From the NCBI RefSeq assembly GCF_000381905.1, contig NZ_KB907272.1, forward strand, positions 29,742-93,741: 64,000 nucleotides of DNA. Reading direction: 5' to 3'. Of the stretch, positions 43,934-53,917 are shown piece by piece. Positions within the stretch are counted from its first letter, which is position 1; each line of letters starts with the position of its first letter. The notes below the pieces were generated by a model, which saw nothing but the letters and a program-made list of their open reading frames with translations, was not told where the DNA came from and searched no databases. Origin of the DNA: Paenibacillus fonticola DSM 21315. GTDB taxonomy: Bacteria > Bacillota > Bacilli > Paenibacillales > Paenibacillaceae. A program made the position numbers and the translations under genes.

Positions 43934-44845
43934 ATGGAGAAGGCCGAGAGGTTAATATCTATCATCATGATATTGCTGAAAAAAGATGTCGTTACAGCAA
44001 AAGAATTCGCACAATTATTTAACGTTTCCAAAAGAACGATTCTTCGTGATATGGAAACATTGAGTTTATCAAACATCCCGATCTATTCTATCCATGGAAT
44101 TAATGGTGGCTATGGCATTATGGATGAATACAAGGTTGATAAGCGGCTTTTAAGCAGCTCCGACTTGGAGAATATATTGACTGCGCTCGGCGGATTGGAA
44201 CAAATTCTAATTAGTGAAGAAGTTGAAGTGACTATTAAAAAAATAGAAGCCATGGTTAGCCCAATGTCTCCGAGAGGTCCAATCCAACTGTCGTTTTATG
44301 ATTGGGAGGGTAGGTCTGAGATTATTCAAACCTTGAAGATATGCCAAGAATCGATATTAAAGAGAAGGTTAGTTTCATTTGATTATATTGATAAAAATGG
44401 CATCACGACGAATCGAATTGTCGAGCCATATCAGCTTCATTTTAGCGAAACGAGTTGGTATTTGCAGGGATTCTGTTTACATCGTCAGAGATATAGAACA
44501 TTTAAATTATCCAGGATCGATCATCTTCGTATGGAAGAAAACACATTTAACCCTAGAGACTATGCATTGGAACAAAAAGATGAAGCAAATTATCAACCGC
44601 AATTAGTTGCTATTAAGGCGTTGATTTTGCCCAGCATAAAAGATCAATTCATTGAAAGGTATGGCCGAAAGAGTATTGAAAACTATAGTTCTGACTATTT
44701 CTTAGCCACCATCCATGTTCCTCAAAACAATGTTGGATTTCAATTTTTAGCAAGCTACGGTACAAATCTAAAAATCATAGAACCCAAAACATACGTTGAA
44801 GAATTTCGTAATTATTTAATTAAGATGGTGGAGATATATTCTTAA
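43934..44845 (+). CDS. HTH/WYL-domain transcriptional regulator (YafY/YobV type)
   Basis: This 303-residue protein has an N-terminal winged helix of the DeoR/HTH_11 type ('TAKEFAQLFNVSKRTILRDM', then 'GINGGYGI'), a WYL domain in the middle ('VEPYQLHFSETSWYLQGFC', 'YRTFKLSRIDHL') and a WCX-like C-terminus. WYL proteins sense small molecules or nucleic acids. AGGAGGGG precedes ATG 43934. It is divergent from the VOC gene with one palindrome between them. Confidence 0.9.
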   Translation: MEKAERLISIIMILLKKDVVTAKEFAQLFNVSKRTILRDMETLSLSNIPIYSIHGINGGYGIMDEYKVDKRLLSSSDLENILTALGGLEQILISEEVEVTIKKIEAMVSPMSPRGPIQLSFYDWEGRSEIIQTLKICQESILKRRLVSFDYIDKNGITTNRIVEPYQLHFSETSWYLQGFCLHRQRYRTFKLSRIDHLRMEENTFNPRDYALEQKDEANYQPQLVAIKALILPSIKDQFIERYGRKSIENYSSDYFLATIHVPQNNVGFQFLASYGTNLKIIEPKTYVEEFRNYLIKMVEIYS

Positions 44846-44886
44846 CTGGTAAGCGTATTCGTAGCGGGTTGTTACAGTTAAATGAG

Positions 44887-44928
44887 GCAAAACCGGGCAT
44901 CCTATTTTTAGGGTATGGTTTTGCTTTT
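44887..44928 (+). terminator. Rho-independent terminator after the WYL regulator
   Basis: GCAAAACC... pairs with ...GGTTTTGC and an inner CATCCTA/TAGGGTATG arm, followed by TTTTTA. Confidence 0.8.
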
Positions 44929-45133
44929 TATTTTTTTGGAGCTCATCAACTCCTGGAAAAGGTCAAGCTTGTGTCTTGTTAAAGATGATAGAAGACAAGA
45001 ACGTATGAAGTTGCAGGAGTCCTTGTACATGGGTTCTGGAATATTCCCCCAAAAGGGTATTTGTATTATTAATGCTCCAATGGAAAACCTAAGATTGTTG
45101 ACCTAATTCCATCAGGTGAAAGGAGTATCTAAA

Positions 45134-47006
45134 TTGAATATGAATCACATTGCCAGTGATACAGGTTTTATTCCAGATCCATGGTTACCTTTAACAGAGT
45201 GGTTTGTCCCTTTTATAATTGATTACCGTCAACAAGCTCGTGAGGAGTTGTTAAATCATAGAAGTATTGGTATGAGAGGCTTTCGAGATAACTATGGTTA
45301 CATCATTGATTATGATAATAGTTTACCGACAACACTTGGAGAAGCTACATTACATACGGCGATTGCTGTAGTTGGTATTGCAACAGGTAACTATAGCGAA
45401 GACGACTGGGAAAAAACCTTTGCAAACGAAAAACTTAAAGAACTGTTAAATACTTTGCTAATCCTTAGTTGGGGAAATAAAGATATGGAGGGTCAAGTCC
45501 ATCCCATTCGCCACCCGAGTTACAATGAATATGATGCACATAACAGCCGAATCCGTAACAGTCCCTTAAGTAAAGATAGCTTCGGGGCTATTGTAGCCGC
45601 TGCCTATTACTCGTACACATGTCCAAACAGTGACGTGAATGTTTGCTCACTAGCGCAGCGTTTAATAAGTAAATGGGCGGATTATTTATTAAAACATCAA
45701 TGGAAAACCCATTCCAATTATATATCCGGTGAATTTGTAAGTGAGGAGATAGATGGTAAACAGTATTATAAAAATATTTTCAGTGAGACTGGTGGCCGGG
45801 TCATGTTTAAAGGCCCAGAAGCTTTTATATTGCTTCCACATGAACGTTATGCTTTGCGTAATGTTGCATCATTAATGGGGATTCCAACTATTCATTGGGA
45901 TCTTTGGTCGATCAGTATGAGTGAGGAACTCAAACAGGCTGTCATTGATAATATACCCTATGTTGCTGATATCGCTTCCAGATCTTTTGATCAGATGTTG
46001 AACACACTGGTTTACGAGATGCCCTACAGTGTACAACTAGGACCAGCAGATTTGGAAACTAGGGAAAGTGGAAGGGGTTTTCCGTGTAGGAGTACTACCC
46101 GAAGAGCGGGATTTAGTTTTGCAATTGTTTAGAGGAGAAGTAATAAATTTGATGCGTAAGACCATTCAACTTGATCAGTATAATGGACCGAAAGCAATAG
46201 AGTTTCTTAGAAATCTTATTACCAATACTGCTTTCTCCTATGATGTTTTGCCAAAAAGTAAATGGCAATCCATCTTAACTCTTGCGTTTCAACGTGTAGT
46301 TCCTTGGATGGACGGCTCTATTTGGATCGAACTACTGACATTGTTAGGAACCCAACAGTTACTTAAGGTTATGGGACCTGATGTTGTTAGTTATTCGATT
46401 TGGCCATTTGCCATCATACATGAGACCAGACCAGAGTTTAAAGCGTTATTAGCCCCGATTACCAGAGATTTCTTTAGTTTCATAAGGAATGACGAAAATC
46501 CTAACGGGCTATGGGCTTGGTTATCTGAGGATTTGGTAACTGTACAAGAACAACTTACTACCTTTGAATCCAAGCCGCCTGATTACTGGTGGAAATTTGC
46601 TTACGGATCGAAAAAATATAACGACTGGTTGGATGAGCCGAATCATACAACCGCAAATGGAAAAGAATCACCTCGCTTGGATTATATCGCTCTCGATGGT
46701 TTGGCAGAAAAAGGGACTCCAAGGGGATTAGGAGCATCTACAAACGATTGGGTTCAAATTTTTTTTGATGCGTCCATAGAGGGGCTAAATCACTTCATTG
46801 CAAAAATAAAAGAAGAGTTCGAAAAGTTTGGAATTTATGTAAGAACAGAAATTTTAAAAACAGGTGAAGTTTTTCAAGAAATATGGAGAAACACTAAGGA
46901 GTTTTCTATAAAAAAGTGGACCGAGGGATTAGGGAGAATCACTTATTTAAAAACTTGGAATCAAATCGGTGAATTGAAGCTTTTTTGGAGGGAACAATTA
47001 GTTTAG
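45134..47006 (+). pseudogene. Large protein of unknown family, split by a +1 frameshift
   Basis: Two overlapping frames, 45134-46132 and 46041-47006, together span about 624 codons with one extra base. The first frame has a good start (TTG 45134, eight bases after AGGAG) and reads sensibly up to about 'SVQLGPADLE'. It then becomes Arg/Thr-rich without a natural end, while the second frame picks up at 'KVEGVFRVGVLPEERDLVLQ'. The most likely site of the extra base is the GGAAAC run near 46055. I do not recognise the family; the sequence is soluble, helical and rich in aromatic residues, with no signal peptide. It could be two separate genes, but the missing ribosome site for the second argues against that. 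Confidence 0.65.
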
Positions 47007-47100
47007 GGGTTAGAAGAGTAGGTAAGTATAATTAATGGAACTGCCTTATATTTAAATCGTAATTGATTGTATAGAACATTTTGTTAGGGGGAACTGTCTT

Positions 47101-47829
47101 ATGAAAAAGAAACGACGAACTAATAAGAAACTGAATCGTAAACATGTTAAATCAATTGATACCTCTGATCCACGAATTAATTCGAAAGTAGCAAGAACAT
47201 TGCTAGAGTATCATGAATCGCCTATATTTCTATTTACTAACAAAGTAATAGATTTTGTCGGAAAGTGGGATAGATTATTGGGTTTCAAAGTAATTAGAAT
47301 ATTACTGGTAACTATCCCAGCTATGATTATTCTTTTAAATTATGTATTAGATAAAGTATTGGGGTTATTCGGAGTATCTGACCCTCTGCTGAATTCCTTT
47401 CCTGGACTATATAACGTACTATCCATTTATTCAAAAATCTACATATGGTTGTTTTCACATGGTTTAACTTTCATTCTTATGTCTATTGTTTTACCACTAT
47501 CTGTCCCTTCAGCTATCCATACCTATCGAAAACATTACGATTTACTAAGTAATAAAGTTCATCTGAAATACCTTGGTCTTATTCTTGTCGACTTGATTAC
47601 TATGTATAGTTCTATAAAATATCTGCTTCCATCTCTTATAGTCCCATTGAGAGTCATAACGATTTTACTAGCCATTACCACCATAATAAACATCATATTA
47701 TTTAGGCCTTATCAGAAAGCACACGGTCCTTTTAATCCTCAGAAGTTATTAAAAAAAGCTCGTAGAAAAAAAGCTAAGTCAGAACGCGTCTTAAAAACGA
47801 AAAAAAGTGTCACCAGTCATTCGGGATAG
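47101..47829 (+). CDS. Membrane protein of unknown function with basic termini
   Basis: This 242-residue protein starts 'MKKKRRTNKKLNRKH' and ends with another Lys/Arg-rich tail. In between are about four or five hydrophobic segments: residues 65-85, 115-140, 158-175 and 180-205. TTAGGGGGAA precedes ATG 47101. It follows the frameshifted unknown gene by 94 bp on the same strand and shares its A+T-rich composition, so the two may have arrived together. I do not recognise the family. Confidence 0.6.
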   Translation: MKKKRRTNKKLNRKHVKSIDTSDPRINSKVARTLLEYHESPIFLFTNKVIDFVGKWDRLLGFKVIRILLVTIPAMIILLNYVLDKVLGLFGVSDPLLNSFPGLYNVLSIYSKIYIWLFSHGLTFILMSIVLPLSVPSAIHTYRKHYDLLSNKVHLKYLGLILVDLITMYSSIKYLLPSLIVPLRVITILLAITTIINIILFRPYQKAHGPFNPQKLLKKARRKKAKSERVLKTKKSVTSHSG

Positions 47830-48578
47830 TAGAGGTTGCACTTCTTGCCTCAAAGTATAGTAGGGGAGAGAACAGCCAGATACAGGCGACATCAACGATC
47901 TCTCATCTGTATTGGAGATCGCGCGGAATGCTCCGGTCAGGCCCTGTACGTTATGAGCAGCTCAAACGAGGGGAGGGAATTGCTGAATGAAAAAGAAAAT
48001 CATATGTTTTTTTATTCTGCGCCTTTGTAGGAACATTTAAAGGTTTATGAATAAAGCCAAAAGGTTACTAAAATCTACAACATGGATAATAGGGGTGGGT
48101 TCTAATTAACAATAAAAATATTAGCTTACATTGTATATATATTACTACTTGTATTACTACTTGTTTTATTAGCAACAGGAACTTTCTTAATATTTCGAAA
48201 CTCCTCATTTAGCGGCCAAATTATTTTTGACAAGTATGAGGACACATAAATCCACACATGGGCTCTATACATGTTCACAAAACCCGTATTTTGTACATAT
48301 GTCTATAAATCGATTTAATGCCTAGTAACTACTTCATTTAGTAGTGTCATACACCATATAGCTCGATTTTCGTCTGTTTTTTTATAAGATCCCCTTCCTT
48401 GCAGTAAAAAAGCAATTCGGATTAAATCCGAATTGCTTTTTCTTTGAATACTGTGCTCCGGTACCGCCAACGGAAAGGCCAAGCGATGTCAAACCCTTTT
48501 CGATTGCCGGATTTATCATTCATCCTGGATTCCCGGCAACTCATAACGTTGTTACAAATGGCAATCCTAAAACATCAG
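47830..48578. other. Region of 750 bp without an intact gene
   Basis: Short frames here lack family signals. One stretch (about 48113-48249, plus strand) encodes a hydrophobic peptide ending 'SGQIIFDKYEDT' but has no standard start codon, so it may be a remnant of a small membrane peptide gene. A 'MKKKIICFFILRLC' signal-like start near 47987 stops after 15 codons. The region ends with a strong terminator at 48406-48442 and 130 bp of unassigned sequence before the alaS-like pseudogene. This looks like a graveyard of small genes. Confidence 0.5.
48406..48442. terminator. Strong bidirectional terminator
   Basis: AAAAAGCAATTCGGAT pairs perfectly with ATCCGAATTGCTTTTT around TAA, with T-runs on both strands. 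It serves the minus-strand alaS-like gene. Confidence 0.9.
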
Positions 48579-50458
48579 CTATTGTTCCGCGTTCTGGAAA
48601 TATTTATCAATCACTCCTTTAATCCTTCTAACTCCAGCAGAAGAAGATTGTTCTTTTTTAATACTGAACTTTCCTAAGTTTGTTGTATCTTTTACATGAG
48701 GACCTCCACATACTTCTCTACTCCAAACTTTCCCTTCGTTATCTTTGATTGTATACACCTTAACGATATCCGGATATTTATCCCAAAAATTCCCTACAAC
48801 ATTACTTGCTTTCGCTTCAGTTTTAGGCATTTCTGAAATATATGTAATTGCTTTTGACGAAATCGCATCATTAACATACTTCTCCACCTCAGCTATTTGC
48901 TCTGGCGTAAGTTTTTCATCATGGTTGAAGTCAAACCTTAATCGTTCTGAAGTAATATTACTTCCTTGTTGATGAACATGATCACCTAAAACTTCCCTTA
49001 AACCAGCAAGTAATAAATGAGATACAGTGTGTAGCGCTGTTGTTTCCGTTGAATGTTCAGCTAATCCACCTTTAAATTTACCCGCAGAAGCAGTTCTGCT
49101 CTTTTCAGCATGTTTCTTTGCCGCCTCTACATAAGACGCCTTGTCCTCCATGCTATATCCACTTTCAGTTAGGAACTCTTCCGTTAATTCCAAGGGAAAC
49201 CCATATGTTTCGTAAAAATAAAAGGCGTCTGCACCTGTAACTTTACCTTTATTCTTAAGATGTTTTTGTATTTCAATTTCTCCTTGCTGTAAAGTTCTAT
49301 AGAAAAGATTTTCTTCCTTATTTACTATTTCGATAACTTTCTTTTTATTACTGATCAAATCTTCATAAGCTGTTGCTTCATCTATATAAACTTCAGACAA
49401 CTCACCCACAAAACTTCCTTGTATACCTATTTTTTTACCTGCACGAATCGCCCTTCTTAATAACCTTCTTGTTTATACCCTGCATCACTATTAGCTGGCT
49501 CCGCACCATCATTAATTAGAAAAGTAGCGGCTCTCACATGATCAAGTATGATTCTAAACGACTTTAAATCGTCAGTATATTGTTTACCACTTAACTCCAT
49601 CAATTTTTTCTTGGGATTCAGGAAGAAAGCCGTATTATAAATGTCCTTTTCACCATTAAGGGCTGTTGCAATCCTTTCTAATCCGCCTCCATAATCAATA
49701 TTGGGATTTTGCATTTTTACAAATCTTGTGTCTTCTTTTTTGTAACACATAAATACGTTGTTCCCAATTTCTAAAAATCTTTCGCTTACAGAAGCAGGAT
49801 GATCCAGTGAATCACCGCCTGGTTCAAGATCATAGAACATTTCACTATCAGGCCCACCTGGTTCACCAACAGGCATATCTAATGGACTTCCGGCTCTACA
49901 CCACCAATTTTCTTTTTCATCGTATAAGAATATTTTCCCACCTCTAGATGTCCCATATTTATATGGATCATCCTCAATAATAGGTTCTATACCAACTGAT
50001 TTGAATTTTTCTGACCAGATTTGAATGGCTTCCGTATCTTTCTGTATATTCAAATCATCACTTCCTATAAAAGCACTGATATACAGCCTGCCAGGATCAA
50101 TTCCTAATTCGATAATATGCCAATTCCAAATGGCATCGATTTGCTTTTTCTTATAGTTATTTTCATTTGCTTTAAACTCCCATCGACCTATCATTTCAAA
50201 AAATGTCAGATGCGACGTATCTCCTACTTCATCAATATCCACTGTCCTTAAACACTTCTGAATATTAGCAATCTCATTACCTATCGGATGCTTTTCCCCC
50301 AATAAATATGGAACCATAGGTTGCATTCCACTTCCTGTAAACAACGTTGAGGGATCATTTTCTGGTAACAAGCTAGAAGAGGGCACTTGGCTAGCCCCTA
50401 TTCCTTTCATAAAATCAATATATGATTTTCTTAACTCATCTGGTGTCATTTTCACCAT
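48579..50458 (-). pseudogene. alaS: Second alanyl-tRNA synthetase without C-Ala domain, split by a frameshift
   Basis: The 5' part (50458-49457) encodes the class II catalytic core: 'SSSLLPENDPSTLFTGSGMQ', 'FFEMIGRWEFK', and motif 3 'NIDYGGGLERI'. The 3' part (49409-48579) encodes the rest of the linker and the editing domain with 'HTVSHLLLAG' and 'CGGPHVKDTTNLG', ending shortly after. Between them the frame breaks: after 'INDGAEPANSDAGYK' the continuation 'TRRLLRRAIRAGKKIGIQGS' is in the neighbouring frame, so one base is missing near 49476. The usual C-Ala domain (about 250 residues) is absent, so this resembles short AlaRS forms. The start ATG 50458 follows GGAGGT. A T-box leader precedes it. 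Confidence 0.88.
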
Positions 50459-50535
50459 GCTCAGTACCTCCATTTCAATTATTATATATTTTCGGAAAAT
50501 TATTTTGTAAATATTCAAACGAGAAGAAATAAAAC

Positions 50536-50830
50536 AAAAAAGCCCTGAGCTGACATATTTCTTGTCAACTTAGGGCGAACTATTATGTCCGTGTTACCAC
50601 CTAATTTCAGATTTCTCTGCACTCTATCAATACGGGATATCTCCGATATTGTTTCCTGAATAACGGTGGAACTCCGTTGAAGCCTACTAAGATCCCTCTG
50701 TTCGGTTCACAGCTCCGAGACTGCTTCACTATTAGATCAATGAAGATTCGCACCAACCATCTTCTCTCTGTGAGATCCCTAATAGCTACTATTTCTCATC
50801 ATAGCCTTTTCGTATTAAATTAAACCAATG
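50536..50830 (-). promoter_or_regulatory. T-box leader of the alaS-like gene (Ala specifier)
   Basis: On the minus strand the T-box sequence AGGTGGTAACACGG (complement of 50589-50602) precedes a terminator (stem GCCCTGAGCTGACA with TGTCAACTTAGGGC, 50541-50575, then T-run). Upstream is a Stem I-like block with GGTTGGTGCGAA and AGTAG-GCT-TCAACGG, in which GCT (complement of 50681-50683) is the likely specifier for alanine. Uncharged tRNA-Ala should allow readthrough. The leader looks intact although the gene is frameshifted. Confidence 0.85.
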
Positions 50831-50878
50831 CTATCATACTCAACTTGCTCCGTCAATTTAATTTCACTATTTTTTATA

Positions 50879-51025
50879 AGGTATAAGTCTGTCGATTCTA
50901 CCATTAATGATAAAGGAAAAATAACGCGTTGGATCGATTATTGGGATGGAAGATCTTGGACCCAGGATTTCTTAAAAAAACGAAGACTCCGGCAGCTAAA
51001 TATCCGAAAGATCTGGCCGAGGTAT
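50879..51025 (+). pseudogene. Fragment of an NTF2-like/SnoaL-type protein
   Basis: The plus strand encodes 'SVDSTINDKGKITRWIDYWD' and then, after a one-base shift, 'LKKTKTPAAKYPKDLAE'. The pattern GKI-x-RWIDYWDGR followed by an R/K-T-P-A-x-x-Y/F-P motif is typical of the C-terminal end of NTF2-like (SnoaL-type) proteins. No start or upstream part remains. It is joined directly to the 3' part of the IS200-like transposase gene, so the element probably inserted in or next to it. Confidence 0.6.
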
Positions 51026-51458
51026 ATCCTTCTGCCCAAAATTTTCGATTCCCATATTTATACTTTAGTTGTGCATGCTTTTCAAAGATCATTAGCGAAC
51101 TTTTCCCCTTCAGATATCCCATGAACGATGATACCGATATCTTTGGCGGAATGGCTACCAGCATGTGCACATGATCTGGCATCATATGACCTTCTAAAAT
51201 CTCCACTCCCTTGTACTTACATAGACGTTTGAAAATTTCAATCAAGTCTTTCCTCACTTGATTATAGATCTCTTTCCGTCTATACTTCGGGGTGAAGACA
51301 ATGTGGTATTTGCACATCCACTTCGTGTGAGCTAGACTATAGTTCTTGTTTGCCATCTAAGACCATTCCTTTCATTGAGCCTGAACATCTCAATTTTATC
51401 GGAATGGTCTTGGTGGTCAAACCCTCGATCCCTCCACCCGCATAGCGGGTGGTTTTTT
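51026..51458 (-). mobile_element. tnpA: Truncated IS200-like element (IS200/IS605 family)
   Basis: The minus-strand frame 51356-50904 begins as an IS200-type Y1 transposase: 'YHIVFTPKYRRKEIYNQVRK', the HUH motif in 'MMPDHVHMLVAIP', 'SSFMGYLKGKSSLMIFEKHA' and 'YGNRKFWAEGY'. After 'AEGY' the sequence no longer follows the family: the C-terminal helix with the catalytic Tyr is missing and the frame runs on through antisense host sequence. A hairpin (CCACCCGC / GCGGGTGG, 51434-51452) beyond the start codon is a candidate element end. The element is therefore inactive. Confidence 0.85.
51434..51458. repeat. Hairpin at the IS200-like element end
   Basis: CCACCCGC-ata-GCGGGTGG followed by TTTTTTG. 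Subterminal hairpins of this kind are the recognition sites of IS200/IS605 transposases; it could also work as a terminator. Confidence 0.6.
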
Positions 51459-51556
51459 GTTTCGCGCGTTTCACGCACTCAACTGGCTAAAAGCCTGAAA
51501 TAAAAAAGCCGCTATAATAGCGACTTTCAATGGGACCATGCTCTTGTCCCTCGACA

Positions 51557-51593
51557 ATAAAAACCCGTTGGATTTGAATCTGCAACGGATTTG
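51557..51593 (-). terminator. Rho-independent terminator of the WG-repeat gene
   Basis: On the minus strand AAATCCGTTG pairs with CAACGGGTTT (one G-U) followed by TTATT. It lies about 80 bp after the WG-repeat gene stop. Confidence 0.7.
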
Positions 51594-51674
51594 ATTTTCC
51601 ATTATTTGCCATTAGAATTTAATTGTTATAATGCGCTCTTTTTCCGATACAATCTGAAGCTCAGTTGTTCTGCC

Positions 51675-52775
51675 TTACTGTAGTTTTGTCACTCCGTTCG
51701 GAAGTTCGGAAGCCGGTGGCCAGACGATCGCTCCGCTGCGGTTCATGTACCCTCTGATTTCCTCGCGCGAATTCGGAACGAGCAAGCTTATCACCGCCAA
51801 TTCGCCGTTAAAAGCGTCAGCCCAATAGAATTGCGACTTGATCACAAAACGGCCGGATGTATTGATATAGCCGTACCTCTGCCCCTGGCTGGCCGGAGCC
51901 AGGCCGCCCTTGAACAAACCTCCGGCTGTAAAGCCCTGGATGACTTTGGCGCCCTTCTTGTTGATATAGAAGGTGACTCCATTACGCTCGACAAAAGCGA
52001 GTCCTTCCGAGAACGGCTGCGCCATGCTGAACTGCGGTTTTAGCAGGTAATTGCCGTTTTTGTCGATGTATCCGTATTTTCCGTTCACGTAAACTACTGC
52101 CGCCCCGTTTGAAAACGGTGTGGCGTAATCATACCGGGGCGTAATGCGGAGCTTGCCGGTGGTGTCGATATAGCCGTATTTGCCGCCGAACGCAAGCACT
52201 ACGGCCGCCATACCTTCGGAGAAATCGGACGTCGAGCTATACCGGTACGGAATGACCAGTTCGCCCTTCGTGTTGATGTACCCCGATGCTTTGCCCACAT
52301 TGACCCGAGCCAGACCTTCGGAGAAATTAAACGCCTGGGCGTAGATGGGCTGTATGCTCACCTTGCCATGGCTGTCTATATATCCGTATCGTGTCGCCGT
52401 AGCTCCGTCAGCGTTCTGAACCTGCGTCGTATACAGCGCACGGTCATTATAAAGAATGCCGGCATCTCTCAGCTTGTATTCGAACAGCTTGCTGCCCGCC
52501 GAACTGAAATAATATTGCTTTTTAGCCGCATGGTCCTCGACATACACCGTCCCTCCGGCTACTCCTGAATACCCGTATCCGTCATACACCGCCTCGATGA
52601 TCTCCTTTCCTTTGCCGTTTATGAAACCGTATTTTCCGTTAACTTCAATCGGATACAGTTGATCGCCTGTCTGCGCCTGTATAGCGGTCGCACTGGCAGC
52701 CTGCGATTGCTCCGCCACGTTTGTACTGAATACCATCGTCGTAAATATAAGAGTAAGAACCATCTTTTTAAGCAA
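51675..52775 (-). CDS. Secreted WG-repeat protein
   Basis: This 366-residue protein has a signal peptide (VLTLIFTTMVFSTNVAEQSQA). Seven or so WG repeats of the form 'KYGYIDTTGKLRITPRYDYA' and 'PFSEGLAFVERNG' run along the whole mature chain. WG repeats probably form a beta-rich solenoid; no catalytic residues are seen. The start is probably TTG 52775 after GAGGAG at 12 bases. It is monocistronic with its own terminator. Confidence 0.82.
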   Translation of the reverse strand: MLKKMVLTLIFTTMVFSTNVAEQSQAASATAIQAQTGDQLYPIEVNGKYGFINGKGKEIIEAVYDGYGYSGVAGGTVYVEDHAAKKQYYFSSAGSKLFEYKLRDAGILYNDRALYTTQVQNADGATATRYGYIDSHGKVSIQPIYAQAFNFSEGLARVNVGKASGYINTKGELVIPYRYSSTSDFSEGMAAVVLAFGGKYGYIDTTGKLRITPRYDYATPFSNGAAVVYVNGKYGYIDKNGNYLLKPQFSMAQPFSEGLAFVERNGVTFYINKKGAKVIQGFTAGGLFKGGLAPASQGQRYGYINTSGRFVIKSQFYWADAFNGELAVISLLVPNSREEIRGYMNRSGAIVWPPASELPNGVTKLQ

Positions 52776-52923
52776 CAGTTGTCCACGCTCCTCAGAGACT
52801 ATTTTCCATTCTTTAGTATAGACGACGCTTGTACCGGTTTTGTTGTGAGTGATTGGGAATAAATCACAAAAAACATTCGCTTAATCCCACATTTCGCCCG
52901 CCCACATACTGCTGATCAGAAAA

Positions 52924-53475
52924 ATGCTGTTTCCGCAGTCTTACGGACACCAGTTTGACGTAAATGTTTTCGGGTTAATGCGAGTGACGCAAGCCCTATT
53001 ACCGCATTTTAGAGCAAATCAGAAAGGCATGATTGTAAATATTTCTTCTCAAGGAGGAAGAATCACGTTTCCTCTAACCTCTTTATACCATGCAACTAAG
53101 TTTGCCGTAGAGGGCTTCTCCGAATCGCTATCTTACGAACTGGCTTCCCAGAATATTCGAGTTAAATTAATCGAGCCGGGCATTGTAAGAACTCCGTGGT
53201 ACAGCTCAGCCGAAAGATTGCACGATGAATTGCTGTCAGACTATAATGATTTCTCCGAATCTTTCAATAAGGTGTTTGAGAAATTCATCCAGAAGAATGC
53301 TCATCTACAGGCCACAGCAGAAATGGTCGCTCAAACCATTTTTAGGGCAGTAACAGACGAAAGTAATCAATTAAGGTATCCCGCTGGCCAAGATGCTGAG
53401 GAAACATTGAATCTTCGCGAACAATTAAACGACGAAGAGTTTAAAGCGTACGTGCACAGCCAAGTTCTTGATTAA
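52924..53475 (+). pseudogene. 5'-truncated short-chain dehydrogenase
   Basis: The frame contains the C-terminal two thirds of a classical SDR: 'FDVNVFGLMRVTQALLPHF', 'MIVNISSQGGRITFPLTSLY', 'YHATKFAVEGFSESLSYELA' with the catalytic Tyr and Lys, and 'KLIEPGIVRTPWY'. The N-terminal nucleotide-binding part (TGxxxGxG and NNAG, about 90 residues) is missing, and the ATG at 52924 has no ribosome site. It overlaps or abuts a MerR regulator, a common arrangement for this SDR group. The 5' part was probably lost in a rearrangement. Confidence 0.8.
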
Positions 53476-53488
53476 GGGGGAGGCTTTT

Positions 53489-53845
53489 ATTAAATACTCG
53501 ATTGGCAAGGTTGCAGAGCTAACCGGTCTATCTATTCATACCTTACGCTATTATGAAAAGGAGGGGATTCTCCCCCCTATTAAACGAGACGAATTCGGCA
53601 CAAGAGTCTTTGACGAGGATGACATGCAGTGGATTGAGTTCACCTGCTGTCTCCGAGACACTGGCATGAACATTGAAGAAATGAAGACTTTTGCACAATT
53701 AACCCTCCAAGGTGATGAAACTATCCCAAAACGTGTCGACCTCCTGAGTCGGCAACAGGAGCGGATTTTGAACCAAGTTAATCAATTAATTGCATATTTA
53801 TCTATGATTGAACACAAGCTTGAAAAGTATAGTGAGAAGTTCTGA
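53489..53845 (+). CDS. MerR family transcriptional regulator, possibly starting at ATT
   Basis: This protein of about 118 residues has the MerR HTH ('YSIGKVAELTGLSIHTLRYY', then 'EKEGILPPIKRDEFGTRVF') and a helical C-terminus ('LLSRQQERILNQVNQLIAYL'). The strong site GGGGGAGG (53476-53483) is ideally placed for a start at 53489, but the codon there is ATT, giving the family-like N-terminus (M)KYSIGKVAE. The alternative TTG 53468 overlaps the SDR stop but has no ribosome site. It belongs with the truncated SDR upstream. Confidence 0.78.
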   Translation: MKYSIGKVAELTGLSIHTLRYYEKEGILPPIKRDEFGTRVFDEDDMQWIEFTCCLRDTGMNIEEMKTFAQLTLQGDETIPKRVDLLSRQQERILNQVNQLIAYLSMIEHKLEKYSEKF

Positions 53846-53917
53846 AGGAAGTGTTCAATCATTTTGAAGGAAACAATAAACCTGACCGGACAAAGGATAG
53901 ATGGTAATACCCCTGTC

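Noticed and set aside
44915..45106. Open frame of 63 codons after the WYL regulator
   Set aside because: It begins inside the terminator hairpin, has no ribosome site and no family-like features.
47836..48030. Open frame of 64 codons
   Set aside because: Mixed composition, no ribosome site and no recognisable motif; treated as part of a degraded stretch.
48444..48677. Open frame of 77 codons on the plus strand
   Set aside because: Its second half is antisense to the alaS-like editing domain, and no ribosome site precedes it.
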